Shown here piece after piece: positions 11,289-22,144 of a stretch of DNA of 64,000 bases; position 1 is the stretch's first letter, and every line of letters begins with the position of its first letter. This DNA is from Sambucus nigra (Eukaryota > Streptophyta > Magnoliopsida > Dipsacales > Adoxaceae): contig OX422207.1 in NCBI GenBank assembly GCA_949130495.1, forward strand, positions 837,005,573 through 837,069,572, read 5' to 3'. The notes under the pieces were generated by a model. That model saw only the letters and a list, made by a program, of their open reading frames with translations. It did no database searches and had not been told where the DNA came from. The position numbers and the translations under genes are program-made.

Positions 11289-13689
11289 TGTAAAAGCCCG
11301 TGTTTTTTTCCTGATTTTTAATAATTATGGGATTAATTATTATTGTGGGATTAATTAAATTAAATGTGAGAAATTAATTGTTAATTAATTCGAAATAAAA
11401 TAAATACTAACTAGCGTCACATGGGTTGATACTTATTGATGAGAATCATTGAATATTACTAAGCGAATAAAGTAATGTATGAATATGTAATTATGTAAAT
11501 TATCGAGAGTGAGAAATACTACAATTTGGTAAATTAAGTCGAGATGCGCGTGTGAGTCGTGTCGGGACTAATTTAATGTTTTAAAAAGATAATTATTTTT
11601 ATGTAGCTCGTATGGTTATTTAGAGTGCACCAATGAGTCCGAGAGGGTCGATATAGTCAGAAGACTCTACCCGAGTGTTTAATTTGGACTCCCGGTTATT
11701 TTTAGGCCAAACCGACACCCAGAGGGGTATTTTTGTCCTTTGATATATTGGGTAAATAATATGGACGAAAGTTAGATAATTAATAAGGAATGTACATGGT
11801 TTAGAGGAAGGTTGTCAGTTTCTATACCTAAGAGAGAGAGAGGCAGAACCAAAGAGGAAGAAGAAGAGCTCCATAGGTGTTCTTGGTGCAAAACTCAAAC
11901 TCTCACACCAAAAGTTCCACTAACCTACAGATCATGAAGAGAGGATCACCCCTATACCAATTTCATTCAACGAGTCATACTTTCTCCAAAAGGCAAGTGT
12001 TTATCTTGCTAAGTTATGTGCATATATTACCCATGTTAGAATAGAATTGATGATTATGCATGAATTATATCCATTTTATGTTGAAATTGATTGTTAAATC
12101 GAGCTTTGGGTAGGAATTTCATGTAGTTAGAGAAACTATCTGTGGAGAATTTAATTCTGAGATTTTTATGCATGATTAAAAACGAATTTTAATTTGGGTT
12201 TAGGTTGGACATAAATGGTGATTATCGAAATCTAGGGCTTGTGAGGATTTCTTGAACTAATTCATCTAAACATATGATTTATTATAGTTTTGATGATGAA
12301 ACTATGTTAGAGTACATCAAATTAATTGTGAGGATTATTTAGAACCTTTGGATTTGAGTTGGGAGAACTTTCAAGGATTTTGGGTGATTAAATATCGGAG
12401 AAAACATGATTTCTGGGTAAAGAAAACGAACAACAACATCTCGTGCGATGTCGCACAAAGATGCTTCAAACGAGATCGCAATCTCGTGTGAAGCCCTGGT
12501 TCGAGCGACATGAGATTTCGTTCGATCAAGATTCAAATGTCGTTGAAACGACATTCCTTCTTCATTCAAACGAGATGGATATCTCATTCGAGCGACATAC
12601 TGAAATTTTGGAAATTTTCTAATTTCGATTTTGTGAGTGCGACGTAGTGAGTTCTAGCGATATAGAACCTATGATGATGAAATTAGTACCGTCTAAATAA
12701 TGGGATTTCATACATAAGGATTTTTGGGTGATGTATCATCCTTAGATATTACAAGAGAGAGTATAATCGTAATTATAAATACGTCGAGAGTATTAAGTGA
12801 TAATAATACTACGTATGGAATATGATATTTGGGTTGTGTGAATACCTAAGAACCATTATAGGTTGCGTGTATACCTATTTGATTAATTGATTATGTGTAT
12901 AGCATACCCAAACTGCTTGCTATCGGTAGGAGGTTTTCGCGTAGTGGACAGTCTTATCCCATTTTACCCTTTGGAGGGATTATTGACTTGTACGCTTGAC
13001 ATATGAGCTTGGATACGTGCTATATGAGATGTACGATAGTTTCGACGGCTGGATGGGAATGTAGGTATGTGCGTGACCCATTTAACTGGGGATTATGTTT
13101 GCCTCCAATATATGTGATTTGTATTTTTGTTCGTGAGAGATTTAACCAACAGTCCTCAATGCGGTGAGTGATGCACCGGGACATGATAGCGGAGTATGCA
13201 TTGCGCCAAATGGTCTTAACCTAAGGGTGCAGGATTTTAGTGTATATATATATATATAGATAGATATAGGGATGATGTGACTATATATATACTCATGTAT
13301 AATTCTACTGTGTGAAATTAGTAGACATGGAAATATTGATAAGTAAATTAATCTTAGTGTGTAATAGATTAACTATACGGATGAAGAACATGTAATTTGG
13401 CTATCCTATTATTACAATTTAAAATAATGTATTGTATAGGCGATACGGGCATACTACGGGTAAAAAATATGTAGTGATATATTGAGTTCACACTAGTTAT
13501 GCGGGGGTGAATAGATAGTATGGGTTAGAAGTTGCGCTAGGCGTGCACATTAGATGAGAGGTGAGTATCACAAGAGAGATCATGAACTTCTAACATGCAT
13601 ATAATATGTGCTAAATTTACATTTAAGCAGTTGCTATTTTAAAAATATTTTACTCGGGTTTTGACCCATTCCTTGCACATCTTCTCTCC

Positions 13690-13720
<31 letters not shown>

Positions 13721-14273
13721 GTGTATTATAACAAGTGCCTATCCATAGGGACACCAGATGTAGACACTTGGGATATTCGATGAGCTACAACGGTTGTGAA
13801 AGCTGTAGGTCTTTGAGATTAGAATCCTCTATCATTTATTTCGGTTTATTCAGACATTCTATTTTGGGAATATGTCGCCCATTCTCAGACTATGTTTATT
13901 TCGAGGGATTTTATTATTTCTCATTCCAGTATTTCATTTTCAGTTGGACTTGGTATTTTTGTGTTGGTGATGATTAGACATTTAAACTGTGACGTTCATT
14001 CCAGTATTATTTAGTTATTTCATTAACTTGGTTGAATGGTATTTATCTGTTACTACTTAATCCAATTGAATGCTTGAGTGGGATTTAATTATTTAATTAA
14101 TTGAACTTCTGAAAATATGGTTAAATGTTTTTAACACTAGGTTAATTAATTAATAGGTGATTAATAAGTTAAATTTTTTTTGACAATGATGCTAAGAATC
14201 AACCAACCGGATATTCTATTTTTAATTTAATAAAGGACTGATCACTCGATATTTAATTGGGCGGGGTGTCACA
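11289..14273 (+). mobile_element. LTR-A, solo LTR (2,985 bp) in TE0
   Basis: Begins TGTAAAAGCCCG and ends GGGGTGTCACA, the TG...CA form of a retrotransposon LTR. It separates the TE0 protease from gag. Flanks are AGGTG (11,284-11,288) and AGGGG (14,274-14,278), a target duplication with one mismatch. No PBS or coding region follows, so it is a solo LTR left by LTR-LTR recombination. The last ~150 bp match LTR-B in reverse complement (TGTGACRCCCCGCCCAATTA; TTCTTAGCATCAYTGTCAAA). Length and the GTGTCACA end suit long-LTR chromoviruses of Tekay/Del type. It includes AT microsatellites at 13,244-13,258 and 13,694-13,720 and a cluster of TTCGA/CGAGAT palindromic words at 12,425-12,600. The ORF at 13,735-13,977 has no recognisable product. 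Confidence 0.85.
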
Positions 14274-15924
14274 AGGGGTTCCCTCACTGCTGCACCGATT
14301 CTAATATATTTTTTTGTAATGACCACTCGAGTGTCATACTTCACCCCTATATGGTGAAAGAACCATTTGAACTTGGAACTCCCTATTATGCCTTCACACT
14401 CAGAAACCAAGTCTACCTTATAAGTTCGAGCATTGCAGACATATTCTGCCTCAGATATTCCTCTTCATCTAAGCAAGGATTAAATCTACTTTGCCTTCTG
14501 GGGGGTTCACTTGCTCAACCCCTTTATATTCAACTTTTTCTTAAAATGGATTGAAAAACCATTACTCACGTATCCTCTCGTTTTATACATTATGTTCTCC
14601 ACCAAGGTCCAGTTATTCTAGCGCTTCACATACCTTCTCACTATCTTCACACTCCTTTAGGTCATGAGACGCTTCTTCATCATGTGCTATAACTATATGG
14701 GTAGTGCCATAATGATGCTTTATAAGTGGGTTCTAATTGATGTCCACGAGTCGTATCTGCAAAGTACCATTGGCGACTTGCTTGCCAATGATCCTTTGTA
14801 AGTAGAAACAATCTTTAGTGGCATGTTTCACCCTCTGGTGAAGTTCACAATATTTGGCATCATCCTTATCTGTTGCAGTTGGGACTTACCCGTTTGAGTG
14901 GGGTGGACCTTCTATGCCCCCTCTCACCAAAGTGCGATGACAATTCATGGCCTCCACCACACTATAAAGCACTGGTAGAAGTACATCATCTCCAAACTTT
15001 CTTTTATTTGATGAAATACCTTATTTGGGCCCTATGCGTCCCTTCTTGTCTTTTGAACCTCAATTTACATAGTTAATAACTTGCCTCCTAGAGACTTGGA
15101 ACCTTCTAGACTTCAAAGGCACTTGTGTTCTTCAATTTAGGGGTCTAGTCTTGATAATCATACCTATGTTAGCCGTGGAAAATTCTCTAAAAGTTCCGTT
15201 TCTAGTCTCATTGACCAAATGAATTTGTATTCTTCCTCCCTCAAAACATATTTGCCTCAACCTTGTCTCACCTACATCCTCATGAATATCTAGTGCCATC
15301 TCGTGGAAATTCTTGATATATCGCCTTAGCTATTCATGGGCCTCATCACTTCCTGAGCCAAGTGTCTCAACGTGAACTCGTCTTTTGCCACAAAAAATTT
15401 CTGAAGGAACTTCCTGTGCATTTCTTCCCATGTTGGAATGTTGCTAAGCATCAGGTGGGAGTACCACGTGTATGCCTTCCCTACGAGGGTCTTGGAGAAC
15501 TCCTTCAACTTTAGGTTCTTTTCATTGCCCTTCACTCCTAGGCATTACACAAAATGTTTGATGTGTTCTCTTAGGTTTTCTCCTTTATCATTGAATTTGA
15601 TGAACTTTTGTAGAAGTTATCCCTCTAGAATAGCTTCTCATTGACACTTTCTGGGTAGGGATTCTACAATTCCTTATACAAATGAGAAACTTCCTTCTGA
15701 GATGAAGGTAGCTTCTTCACATTCTCTATTGTAATAGCCTTGGAAGGAGATTCCTCCAAACCCACAATATTTTCTACTGGTGAACTCAACGGTGTCACTA
15801 CTTGCTTCGATACCACCTTTTGCGGTGGAGCCACCTCTACTGTTACTGTTACTACATCGGTTGCCCCTCGAGAGGGCGCTGCTGCTGGTGTTACACAACA
15901 TTGACTCAAACTTGCCAAATCCAC
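14274..15924 (-). pseudogene. TE0 gag and start of protease
   Basis: Minus-strand gag of Ty3/gypsy type. The ORF at 15,664-15,924 is a Ser/Val/Pro-rich N-terminus. The retrotransposon gag core follows at about 15,620-15,326: KFNDKGENLREHIKHFV, then NLKLKEFSKTLVGKAYTWYS, IPTWEEMHRKFLQKFFVAKD and TLRHLAQEV. Near 14,860-14,780 the block YCELHQRVKHATKDCFYLQR matches the Cys/His motif that follows gag in Tat elements. The reading then runs into the protease N-terminus at 14,410-14,274 (YDTRVVITKKYIRIG), where LTR-A interrupts it. Frameshifts and stops abound. Gag would form the cytoplasmic particle. Confidence 0.75.
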
Positions 15925-16156
15925 GTTGTTTTGTTTTAAAAACTAAAAAAACATGCTCATTAAATTAATACCTATCATCGGCGTTGCTGCCATTGTGATG
16001 GTTTGCCCCACCTGAGGTGGGGGTGCTCTAACTCTTGTTAACACCACATCCTCTTAGGTGGTTTGGTCACTCTAAACTCCATTACCAGCTGGAGTGTCTT
16101 CAAAGAACAACCTCTTAGAAATATTAAAACCTTATTTGTGCATAATAATGAGGATA

Positions 16157-16176
16157 CCTCTCCAGCGGAGTCGCCA
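16157..16176 (-). other. TE0 primer-binding site (tRNA-Arg type)
   Basis: On the minus strand the LTR edge is followed by TGGCGACTCCGCTGGAGAGG. The first nine or so bases are complementary to the 3' end of a plant tRNA-Arg ending GAGTCGCCA, the primer reported for Ogre-type elements. It fixes the element orientation (minus) and the inner edge of its 5' LTR at 16,177. Confidence 0.8.
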
Positions 16177-16541
16177 AATATTAGAGATTAATGTAATTGG
16201 GGTCTATGAATAACTAGAAAGGGTGAGGCGTGACACACTCTAATGGACTTTGCCTTTAAGGTCTTGAAAATCTTTAGAGTAGCTGGGTATGAAAACCTTT
16301 TGGTAAAAATGGAGTAAAACACGGTGAACCTCCTCTTGAAAATATGAAACTTCACAAATAATAATATCAGTATGGAAAAGAAGATCTCCTGAGAATGATG
16401 GTTGTAATGATTGGAGTGAAGAAATAATCACTCAACACTTAGAGAGATAGCAAGGAGTGAATACTTACGTGTGGTGTGATTTTGAACGAGTAACAATGCT
16501 ATTGAGTTTTTTTATCTAATCTTAAACTTACTAAAGGGTCC

Positions 16542-16549
16542 TATTTATA
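16542..16549 (-). promoter_or_regulatory. TATA box of the TE0 LTR
   Basis: TATAAATA on the minus strand inside CCTATAAATAGGACCC, about 370 bp upstream of the PBS. This is a near-consensus plant TATA box in the right orientation to transcribe the minus-strand element. Everything between it and the PBS would form the R/U5 leader. It is a prediction from sequence only. Confidence 0.6.
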
Positions 16550-17104
16550 GGTCCATACTAGGGCTAACATGGCACTTTGGGCACCAAAAATGAGAGGAAA
16601 ACTTGAGGGATAAGGTATGCAATGTACCTTTTGTCTCTACTAGGTCTGCCACCGCATATCACCTCTGATAGACTACACCTACTGCAGACCATAGTCAAAA
16701 ACCAAATGTGTGTACGTTATATAACAAAATATTATATTTGGTAAATACTATTTCAAATAGTAACTTGTTGTACTAGCTTTGTACAACTTGAGAGTGGCCT
16801 TGAGGACCACCCTCTCTAAAATCATTTTATAAATGTATTTTTCTTTGTGAGCAGCGATTTGACTACCCACTTCTTTGACAACTAAGTGTAGGGTTGTGCA
16901 AGTGCTTGAGTGACTCCTAGGGGTCACTCTACTAGTATTATCTATATCTTAAAGTATTAAGTGGTTGAGTCTTGCTGAATAAACCTTGTCTCTCAGACAC
17001 CAAGTCGAAACTCTCAGAAGATCTAAACTTCCCTATTTCATCCCTGCTTGCTCAACTAGGCTACCTCTACAAGTAAATAACCATTAGTTATTTTATTTCA
17101 TAAA

Positions 17105-17770
17105 ATAATAACTTTGTATGACGAGGGGCTCCTCATAGTAGACCCCCTTATCCTGATTTATTTTGTTCCATACGTCACTTGCATCTTAGACCCTTCCGCT
17201 GCAAAATAATACCAAGATTTGAGCATTTGTAGAGGGGTCCCTCATTGTGGACTCCTTTACTGAATTTTACATTTAGCTGGCATTGGTAAAGGGGTCTTTC
17301 ACCCTAAAAATACGAATTCTTGAAATTGGCAGGAGAGGGGGGGGGGGGGGGGGGGAGGGGGGGCTCGCCCAAAGTTCACATTATTAAGAATTTGGGAGGA
17401 AGGGTGTCCCTCACCCAAAATTCACATTTCTTGGAATTTGGTAGGAGAAGTGAGGGGGGGGGGGGGGGGGGGAGGGGTCCCTCTCCGTAAATTCGCATTA
17501 CCTAGAGTTTGGCAGGGAGGGGGTGTCACTCGCCCAACATTCGCATTACATGGAATTTGGCGGAGGGTCCCTCTCCTAAAATTCTAATTTCTTGGAATTT
17601 GGCATGGGGGGAGTCCCTCGTCCAAAATTCACATTACTTGGAATCTGGCAGGAGGGCAGGGGGGGGGGGGTTCCTCGCCTAAGATTCACATTACTTCGAA
17701 TTTGGCAGAAGGGGGGGGGGGGTCACCCAATAATATCAATTCTTTTGACATGGCAGGAGGGGGATACCTT
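17105..17770. repeat. G-run tandem array in the TE0 LTR
   Basis: Roughly ten diverged units of about 45-70 bp. A typical unit is GGAATTTGGCAGGAGGG, a G run, TCCCTCGCCCAAAATTC, then ACATTACTT. G runs vary strongly in length: a run of about 20 near 17,338-17,357, a long run at 17,454-17,473, and shorter runs at 17,660-17,670 and 17,708-17,722. Homopolymer length is also the part most prone to sequencing error. The plus strand could form G-quadruplexes; the transcribed (minus) strand of the element is C-rich. The ORF at 17,592-17,786 is an artefact of the repeat. Confidence 0.85.
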
Positions 17771-17805
17771 CCCAAAGATATTGTGATAAAACTATAATAC
17801 CCCTA

Positions 17806-18480
17806 TATAATATGAAAATTCATGTAAGGAGAAATAGTGACTCTAGCTTCTAATTAGATCAAACACACATGCACGTAACATATCTTCACGTCTGTATTAG
17901 TCATTCAGATTGTGTATCCGTTTGGGGATGAAATGAAACTAAGAAGTAGTTTAGTACCCATGGATTGTTGTAATGCTTGCTAAAAACGTCCTACGAATCG
18001 AGGATCACGATCGGATACTATAGATAAGGTTGCTCCATGTAGTCTAATAACTTCCTGAATATATTGGGTGCTAAGTTTATGAAATGTATTAGTAGTACGC
18101 ACAATGAGAAAATGTTCTAATTTGGTTAAACAGTCCGTGATTACCCATATTTAGTTATATTCGTGTGCAAAAGGGGGTAATGCACGAACAAAGTCCATTG
18201 TAATGTGATCCCATTTCCTAACAGGAATGGGAAGAGGTTGTAGTAATTCAACAGGATGTTGGTGATCGATCTTGACTTATAGACAGGTCAGACATTTGGA
18301 AATAAAAGTCCTAATATCCAGCTTCATTCCAGTTGACCAACAATGTCTGTTGTGATCGTGATACATCTTAGTGTTTCCAAGATGTATAAAAAATTTGGAA
18401 TGGTGGACTTCTTATAAGAGTTCTTCTTTTAAAGTTGAATTGGAAGGTACATATATTCAATTCTTGAAATGTATTCTGCT
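17806..18480 (-). pseudogene. element B integrase (chromovirus-like)
   Basis: Minus-strand integrase of the Ty3/gypsy chromovirus type. The zinc-binding end at about 18,340-18,260 includes FISKCLTCL and [13 protein letters not shown]. The core includes [17 protein letters not shown] (near 18,220-18,170, first catalytic Asp in MDF), IWVITDCLTKLEHFLIVRTT, QYIQEVIRLHGATLSIVSDR with DPRF (second Asp, near 18,010), then EDMLRACVFDL at about 17,880-17,850. The third catalytic region (the usual DGQSE) is decayed to HNLND near 17,905. Homology stops at about 17,805, where the TE0 LTR begins. RNase H and RT lie to the right on the same strand, as expected. Confidence 0.82.
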
Positions 18481-19335
18481 CTCTGGATGGTAAGTCAAAT
18501 CTTTATTTGCCTATCCTTTTTCAAAATTTCAGTGTTGTACATTAAGGAAGTCATCCGTGGATTATTGTTTAATTATCATCCTTTGGAGTTTTGGATAAGC
18601 TAAAACATTGAGGAGAATAATGGGGTTTTCACTGCGTAAGTTATACTCATCAAAGGTGGTCATAATTTGATAATCAAATATTCTAGATAATTTTCAATTG
18701 GCTTTGCAACTTAGCGCATAATCTATTGTATCGACTTTTCCCGACTGGTATTGTAATCAAAATTTATAGTCTTCTAGAAATTTGACCCACCGTCGTTGTT
18801 GCAATGTCAGATCCTTCCGAGTAAATACGTATTTAAGACTCTTGTGATTCGAGAATATTTGAAACTCGACGCCATATAAATAACATTGCCAAATTTTGAG
18901 TGCGAATACTATTATAGTGAATACTAAGTCGTGAACCGAATAATTTTTCTCATGGATTATTAATTGATGAAACCCATATTCTAATAGTTTCCCTAAATGC
19001 ATAAGTACATATCCTAGTCATTGTAAAGAAGCATCGATGTATACTTCGTAATTAACATCCCTGGAAGGTATAGTGAGTACATGGGTAGTAGTTAAACGTT
19101 CTTTCAGAGTATGAAAGACTTGAGTGAATTATTGGGTCCATTCGAAGCATACATATTTATGAGTTAGCTTCATTAAATCTAGTGCAATGGTTGATAATCC
19201 TTCCACAAATCCTCTATAATATATGGCTAATCCTAGAAAATTATGAACTTCAATAACATTACTAGGTTGTGGCCATTCAATAACGACTGCAGTCTCTACT
19301 GGATTTACTTTGATACCGAGTTTGGTGCTATCATG
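18481..19335 (-). pseudogene. element B RNase H and RT thumb
   Basis: The ORF at 18,757-19,002 reads IHEKNYSVHDL, FALKIWQCYLYGVEFQIFSN, HKSLKYVFTRKDLTLQQRRW, the RNase H region of chromoviruses, in which the usual Thr-Asp-His reads SNH. To the right (19,003-19,335) the RT thumb/connection is seen with GIKVNP, EWPQPSNVIEVHNFLGLA, YYRGFVEGLSTIA, LTHKYVCFEWTQ. Reading ends abruptly at 19,335 where LTR-B starts, so the RT catalytic part is missing. The 18,481-18,756 stretch is the linker between RNase H and integrase, with stops. Confidence 0.82.
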
Positions 19336-20595
19336 TGTGACGCCCCGCCCAATTAAATATCGGGTGATCAGTCATTTATTACATTAAAACACGATTCTCA
19401 TTTGGTTCATTCTTAGCATCACTGTCAAAAATCATATTAATTACTAATCACCTATTAGTTAATTAAGTCAGTGCCAAATTTTATCTTTCATTAAATAGAT
19501 AACAACATGAATAATAAAAATAAACAAACCATACACGCAGTAACTGAGTCTAAAACAATACTGAATAAATTAAGTAAATAAATGCCAAGTAAAACATCGG
19601 CTCCAAAACCAACCCAAATAAATAAATCCAAGTACAAATATGAAATGAATAAAGTTGAATAAAGATGAGATAATATTCTTAATCTAAGAATGAATAACAA
19701 AAGCGTCTAATCTGAATCCTACGTGCATCCAGATATGCTACAACTACACATCCTTGGAACAGATCCTCAAGGTTTTCACACCTAAAAGGTTTTGAAAATA
19801 TTTTGCATGTGGGTCAGAGCCTAAATTCTTTTGAAAATATTTTGCAAGAAATTAAAATGAAATAATTAAATATGCATGAATATTTTTCATATTTAATCTA
19901 GTGTCGCGCTCCCTTGAGATGTTACTCACCTTTCAAATATTGTGCACACCTATCGCTTCCTTCATAGCCCACCTAGTTATACTACCCCGTATAACTATCC
20001 TTGTTATGAATTCTCCCATCATACTACTCTAACCCGAGTAATCCTACCATTGAATTATAAGTTAATTTACTCATTAACTTAATTAATCATGTTTAATATA
20101 ATCATATAACAACCTCACAAGTTATATAAATAATGCAATTGCACTTCATGTATTTTACCCGTATATAAATATCTACACTAATATATACCTAACAATATAC
20201 TACAACACTCACATACATGTCGCGTATAATAACCATCCTCCCGAGTAATAACTCATTGGATGCTTTCTCTAAAATGCTATCAACCCTGGTATACTGAATC
20301 CAACCCGGATACCACGAGATGGTTAACTAACACCGAATCGAGTAATAAAAATATAAGCATAGTGGAGGCGGTCATAGTTTCCCGAGTGAAAGACCGAATC
20401 ATACCCAATACATCTCACCCCGAAAAGAATCACACCATAAAATATCAACCGCTATGACCTAGGAATTACACTCTCCCTGCCTTCACTAGCCAGGGGATTC
20501 ACCCACATCGTGCAACCTCCTATGATAGCAATAAAGGGGTATATATATATATATAAAGTATAAGTGTAAACAATATTCCATAAGATAATAAGATT
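19336..20595 (-). mobile_element. LTR-B, partial long LTR (minus strand)
   Basis: Starts TGTGACGCCCCGCCCAATTA, the reverse complement of the end of LTR-A, so its 3' end lies at 19,336 and the LTR runs right. Shared blocks with LTR-A include TTCATTCTTAGCATCACTG and the AATTACTAATCACCTATTA stretch. A block near 20,465-20,540 (CTCCCTGCCTTCACTAGCC, GGGGATTCACCC) matches LTR-E and LTR-G. The 5' part of the LTR is missing: similarity ends after the TA repeat at 20,541-20,556, where the putative inverted-repeat element begins. It interrupts the RT of element B at 19,335. Confidence 0.72.
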
Positions 20596-21224
20596 AATAG
20601 GGGTGAGGATTATGCCACCAAACATAGAAATGGAGGGTTGAGATTATTTTGTTTCATTTGACACTTTTAACCTTTTATTTTTTTAATTTTTGCCTTCTTT
20701 TATCTCACCACTAATCGGTTCCCACTCTTATTTTAATTCAAAACCAGGGTTAAATGAGTAAGTTTCTTTTTCTCTAGTGGAAAGTACATGAGTCCCCTCT
20801 TTTTACCTGTCTTCTCTCTCTCCATTTTTAAGTTCTTCATTTTTCTCTCCTTGAAACAATAGCAAGTGCGATCTCCAACTCCATTTTCCATTTCTTCAGC
20901 TCCATCTTTCAGGTACGATTTTCATCGCCATTGCGATCTCCACTGTGATCTCCATCTTTATTATCGTGATATTTCATGTTGTTTTCAAAATATATTTGGT
21001 TCATGTTTTGTTGTTGTTGATTAATAATATCGTAGGTGCTCATTTTGTTGTTGTTAATTGAATCGTAGGTTGATGTTTGGTTCACGGTTTTTTGTAGATC
21101 CACCAGGTAAACATTCCCTTTACAAAAATTAAAACAGTATAGATGTTACACAAATTAAGACAGTCTTATATCCCTCAGCTCATGATAGATGATGGACCAA
21201 CAGTTCTAAAATGGAGTTCAAAGC

Positions 21225-21264
<40 letters not shown>

Positions 21265-21555
21265 GTATACATGGGTGATTTATGCTCAATCTCCAACAAT
21301 AAAAATTAAACCCAATTTTCAGAGAACAAATAAGGCATATGTTGGAGAGAAGGCAACGCTGAGAGAGAGAGACGTGAGAATATTTCAGATCGATGAGGCG
21401 AGAGATATTATGCATTGGAATTAGAAAAGTGATATCGATTTAGGTGGGGGGAATGCAAAAAGTACTAAATATTTGAAATTTCAAATTTGAGAAAGGGGGA
21501 AATGATCTCAGACCTTCATTTCTAGTGGGAGATGTGGCAAGATCTGGGCCGTTAT
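20596..21555. mobile_element. putative non-autonomous DNA transposon with terminal inverted repeats
   Basis: The two ends face each other as imperfect inverted repeats of about 50-60 bp. The left end (20,605-20,650) has GATTATGCCAC then TAGAAATGGAGG then GAGATTATTT. The right end, reverse-complemented (21,550-21,500), has GATCTTGCCAC, TAGAAATGAAGG, GAGATCATTT, with nearly the same spacing. The outermost bases and the target duplication could not be fixed, so the superfamily (Mutator-like or other) is open. The interior is pyrimidine-rich at 20,765-20,930, carries a GA microsatellite at 21,226-21,262 and has no credible transposase. The ORFs at 21,143-21,424 and 20,909-21,103 look non-coding. 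Confidence 0.5.
21226..21262. repeat. GA microsatellite
   Basis: About 18 GA repeats. A second short run, GAGAGAGAGA, lies at 21,361-21,371. They generate a spurious Arg-Glu repeat ORF. Confidence 0.95.
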
Positions 21556-21588
21556 TGTGCTTAGACAATTCAAAAACTATGCTCCATT

Positions 21589-21590
21589 AT

Positions 21591-21644
<54 letters not shown>
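21589..21644. repeat. compound TA/TG microsatellite
   Basis: About ten TA units followed by about seventeen TG units, just left of the TE1 insertion. Together with 21,645-21,670 this short stretch is the original left flank of TE1. Confidence 0.95.
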
Positions 21645-21645
<1 letters not shown>

Positions 21646-21670
21646 TTGATTTTATGTGAACATACCTACT

Positions 21671-22076
21671 TGTGGGTACCCAGAACTTAAAATCATGGGC
21701 CTGGACGAGTAGCCCAGTCCTAGCGGCCCAAAGTCCAGGCCCTTTATCCTTTATATTGATCCGGTCTCCCCCCACGATCCCATAAAGGGAAGTTATAGGG
21801 GAGATGGGAAATGTGGAGGAACCCATCACCTCCACTCACCTACATGTAAATGTATATATTAAACCCTAGGTCCAGGGCAAAGGGACAAGTTGTATTCTCT
21901 ATACTCATTCTCCAGAATATAGAGAAATAATACTGACTGCACCACCGTGGACGTAGGCATATCTTTGCTGAACTACATATATCTTTTGTTGTGTGATTGA
22001 CATTTAGTTTTCCTTGTTCTTTCTCGGTAATTTCTTCTCTCATATTTATTTGTGTTGCATAATAATTGTCACCACA
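21671..22076 (+). repeat. TE1 5' LTR
   Basis: 406 bp, TGTGGG...CCACA. A TATA-like TATATATT lies at 21,853-21,860, followed by AAACCC; the leader from there to the PBS would be R/U5. Same length as the 3' LTR, so no indels by hand alignment. Confidence 0.96.
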
Positions 22077-22078
22077 AT

Positions 22079-22095
22079 TGGCGCCGTCTGTGGGA
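22079..22095 (+). other. TE1 primer-binding site
   Basis: TGGCGCCGTCTGTGGGA begins two bases after the LTR. The first nine bases match the 3' end of plant tRNA-Asp (CGGCGCCA), the primer typical for Athila/Tat gypsy elements. The rest diverges from tRNA-Asp, as is common in this group. Confidence 0.8.
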
Positions 22096-22144
22096 AACGT
22101 TCATCTTTCCCTGAGAAGAGCCCACACCAAGAAAGGAATCTAAG

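Larger units (their letters stand above)
16177..17800 (-). mobile_element. TE0 5' LTR
   Basis: Lies directly outside the PBS. Its outer edge is not sharp; integrase homology of element B resumes by about 17,805, so the LTR is near 1.62 kb. It contains a promoter-like TATA box (minus strand, 16,542-16,549) and, in the outer third (17,100-17,770), an array of G-rich repeats. I could not find a convincing full second copy at the left of the window, apart from a similar repeat style at 425-645. TE0 appears to have inserted into the integrase gene of element B, since B reads up to its right edge. Confidence 0.65.

Noticed and set aside
21143..21424. 93-codon ORF with an Arg-Glu run
   Set aside because: It is created by the GA microsatellite; the flanking residues show no family and the opposite strand is equally open.
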